Below are positions 63,573 through 64,000 of a stretch of DNA of 64,000 nt, one piece after another; within the stretch, counting starts at the first letter, position 1; each line of letters starts with the position of its first letter. Both the position numbers and the translations under genes were made by a program. Below the pieces are notes generated by a model that saw only the letters and a program-made list of their open reading frames with translations, was not told where the DNA came from and did no database searches. Where the stretch lies: the NCBI RefSeq assembly GCF_900114085.1, contig NZ_FORU01000014.1:39665-103664 (forward strand), written 5' to 3'. This stretch comes from Myroides guanonis. GTDB lineage: Bacteria; Bacteroidota; Bacteroidia; Flavobacteriales; Flavobacteriaceae.

Positions 63573-63905
63573 TTTCTGTTTTTAATTTTAATTTTTGGTA
63601 AATGTAATAAAAACTTTGAATGAATGATAACATTTTTCAATTTGGTTGATTTCTGCAATTTTCCTTTTTTTTTAATCTTGATTCGTATGTTATGTCCAAT
63701 TTTTCAGTCCATAAATAAAACTAATAGTTCTAATACTAAATATCATTTTTACCTATTAAAAACGACTTATTATAAAGCGTTTTAAAGGACTTTTAAAAAA
63801 TATTAATACAAAGTACTATTTAAGTCTTTGAACATTCGAAGAAAGCCTTTATTTTAATTTTTTTACCTCAAAATTGAATGTTTTTTGTATTTCTGGTGAT
63901 TTGGC
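63573..63905. other. 333-bp intergenic region left of the tandem repeat
   Basis: A+T-rich DNA between the OmpH-like gene and the octamer array, with no credible ORF, RNA gene or strong hairpin. A repeated TAAAAACGACTTATTATAAAG-like stretch near 63754-63780 is the only structured piece and is weak. Confidence 0.4.
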
Positions 63906-64000
63906 AATCTGTAAATCTGTAAATCTGTAAATCTGTAAATCTGTAAATCTGTAAATCTGTAAATCTGTAAATCTGTAAATCTGTAAATCTGTAAATCTGT
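63906..64000. repeat. 8-bp tandem repeat (unit CTGTAAAT), at least 11.5 copies, cut by window edge
   Basis: From 63906 the sequence repeats AATCTGTA perfectly with period 8 to the last base, after one leading C in place of A. The plus strand meets TAA in every frame, whereas the minus strand has no stop in the array and would read an IYRFTDLQ octapeptide. The array continues outside the window, so its length and right flank are unknown. Confidence 0.95.

Noticed and set aside
63906..64000. Reading the tandem octamer array as a CRISPR array
   Set aside because: The units are 8 bp with no spacers and no cas genes nearby, so it is a simple tandem repeat.
1..64000. A prophage, integrative element, phage-defence island or biosynthetic cluster
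   Set aside because: No integrase, transposase, structural phage genes, tRNA-anchored att repeats, toxin-antitoxin pair, restriction or abortive-infection genes, or biosynthetic core enzymes are seen. The Pif1-like helicase and the short SSB are far apart and do not form a defence pair.

Overview
The window is A+T-rich chromosomal DNA from a member of Bacteroidota, almost certainly family Flavobacteriaceae. The evidence is the recurring flavobacterial -7 promoter element (TAnnTTTG), the near absence of Shine-Dalgarno sequences, PorP/SprF and OmpA-type proteins of the type IX secretion/gliding apparatus, the lineage-specific families DUF3078, DUF2480 and DUF4837, and a PafA-type alkaline phosphatase. 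The species cannot be fixed from the sequence. I see no prophage, insertion sequence, CRISPR array, tRNA or rRNA. Most of the window is core genome, and the notable points are in gene arrangement, individual proteins and regulatory DNA.

Layout. 0-8.8 kb: the 3' nine-tenths of mfd, a secreted M16 zinc protease, a PafA-like phosphatase and a HAD phosphatase. 8.8-18.5 kb, all minus strand: a tripartite metal-type RND efflux system (adaptor, pump, TolC-like channel), the two-component system probably controlling it, a TetA-like MFS transporter and a short tail-less SSB. Four direct repeats spaced exactly 11 bp lie just upstream of the efflux promoter and look like the response-regulator operator. 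18.6-27.4 kb: a GNAT-nitrilase fusion with a small zinc-ribbon protein, a nucleotide pyrophosphatase/phosphodiesterase, a T9SS-linked OmpA/PorP pair, hflX and DUF3078.

27.5-42.5 kb is iron-themed. The minus-strand Fe-S assembly genes are in two blocks: sufA-B-C-D (42.5-38.4 kb) and sufS-sufE-sufT-DUF2480-DUF3078 (30.0-26.6 kb). Between them sit about 8 kb of plus-strand genes: a heme ABC importer with HmuS (hmuTUVS), a surface-lipoprotein form of PNGase F, and class I ribonucleotide reductase nrdB-nrdA with no ATP-cone on either subunit. These blocks are usually contiguous in relatives, so the order suggests an insertion or rearrangement.

42.9-49.2 kb: a metallo-beta-lactamase-fold hydrolase, then two paralogous S8 lipoprotein proteases flanking an M1 aminopeptidase; the protease paralogues also share their upstream DNA. 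49.3-56.9 kb: rnpA, kup, a double-OmpA protein, and a minus-strand run pgk - LysM lytic transglycosylase - DUF4837 - ElaA-like acetyltransferase. 57-64 kb: a plug-like duplicated exported protein, an FAD monooxygenase, DNA polymerase III delta', a Pif1-like helicase with a C-terminal HTH, an OmpH/Skp lipoprotein, and an 8-bp tandem repeat running off the right edge.

I found no convincing wholly new multigene system. The strongest undescribed-looking items are the 11-bp-phased operator array, the PNGase F lipoprotein, the split suf operon and the duplicated protease locus.
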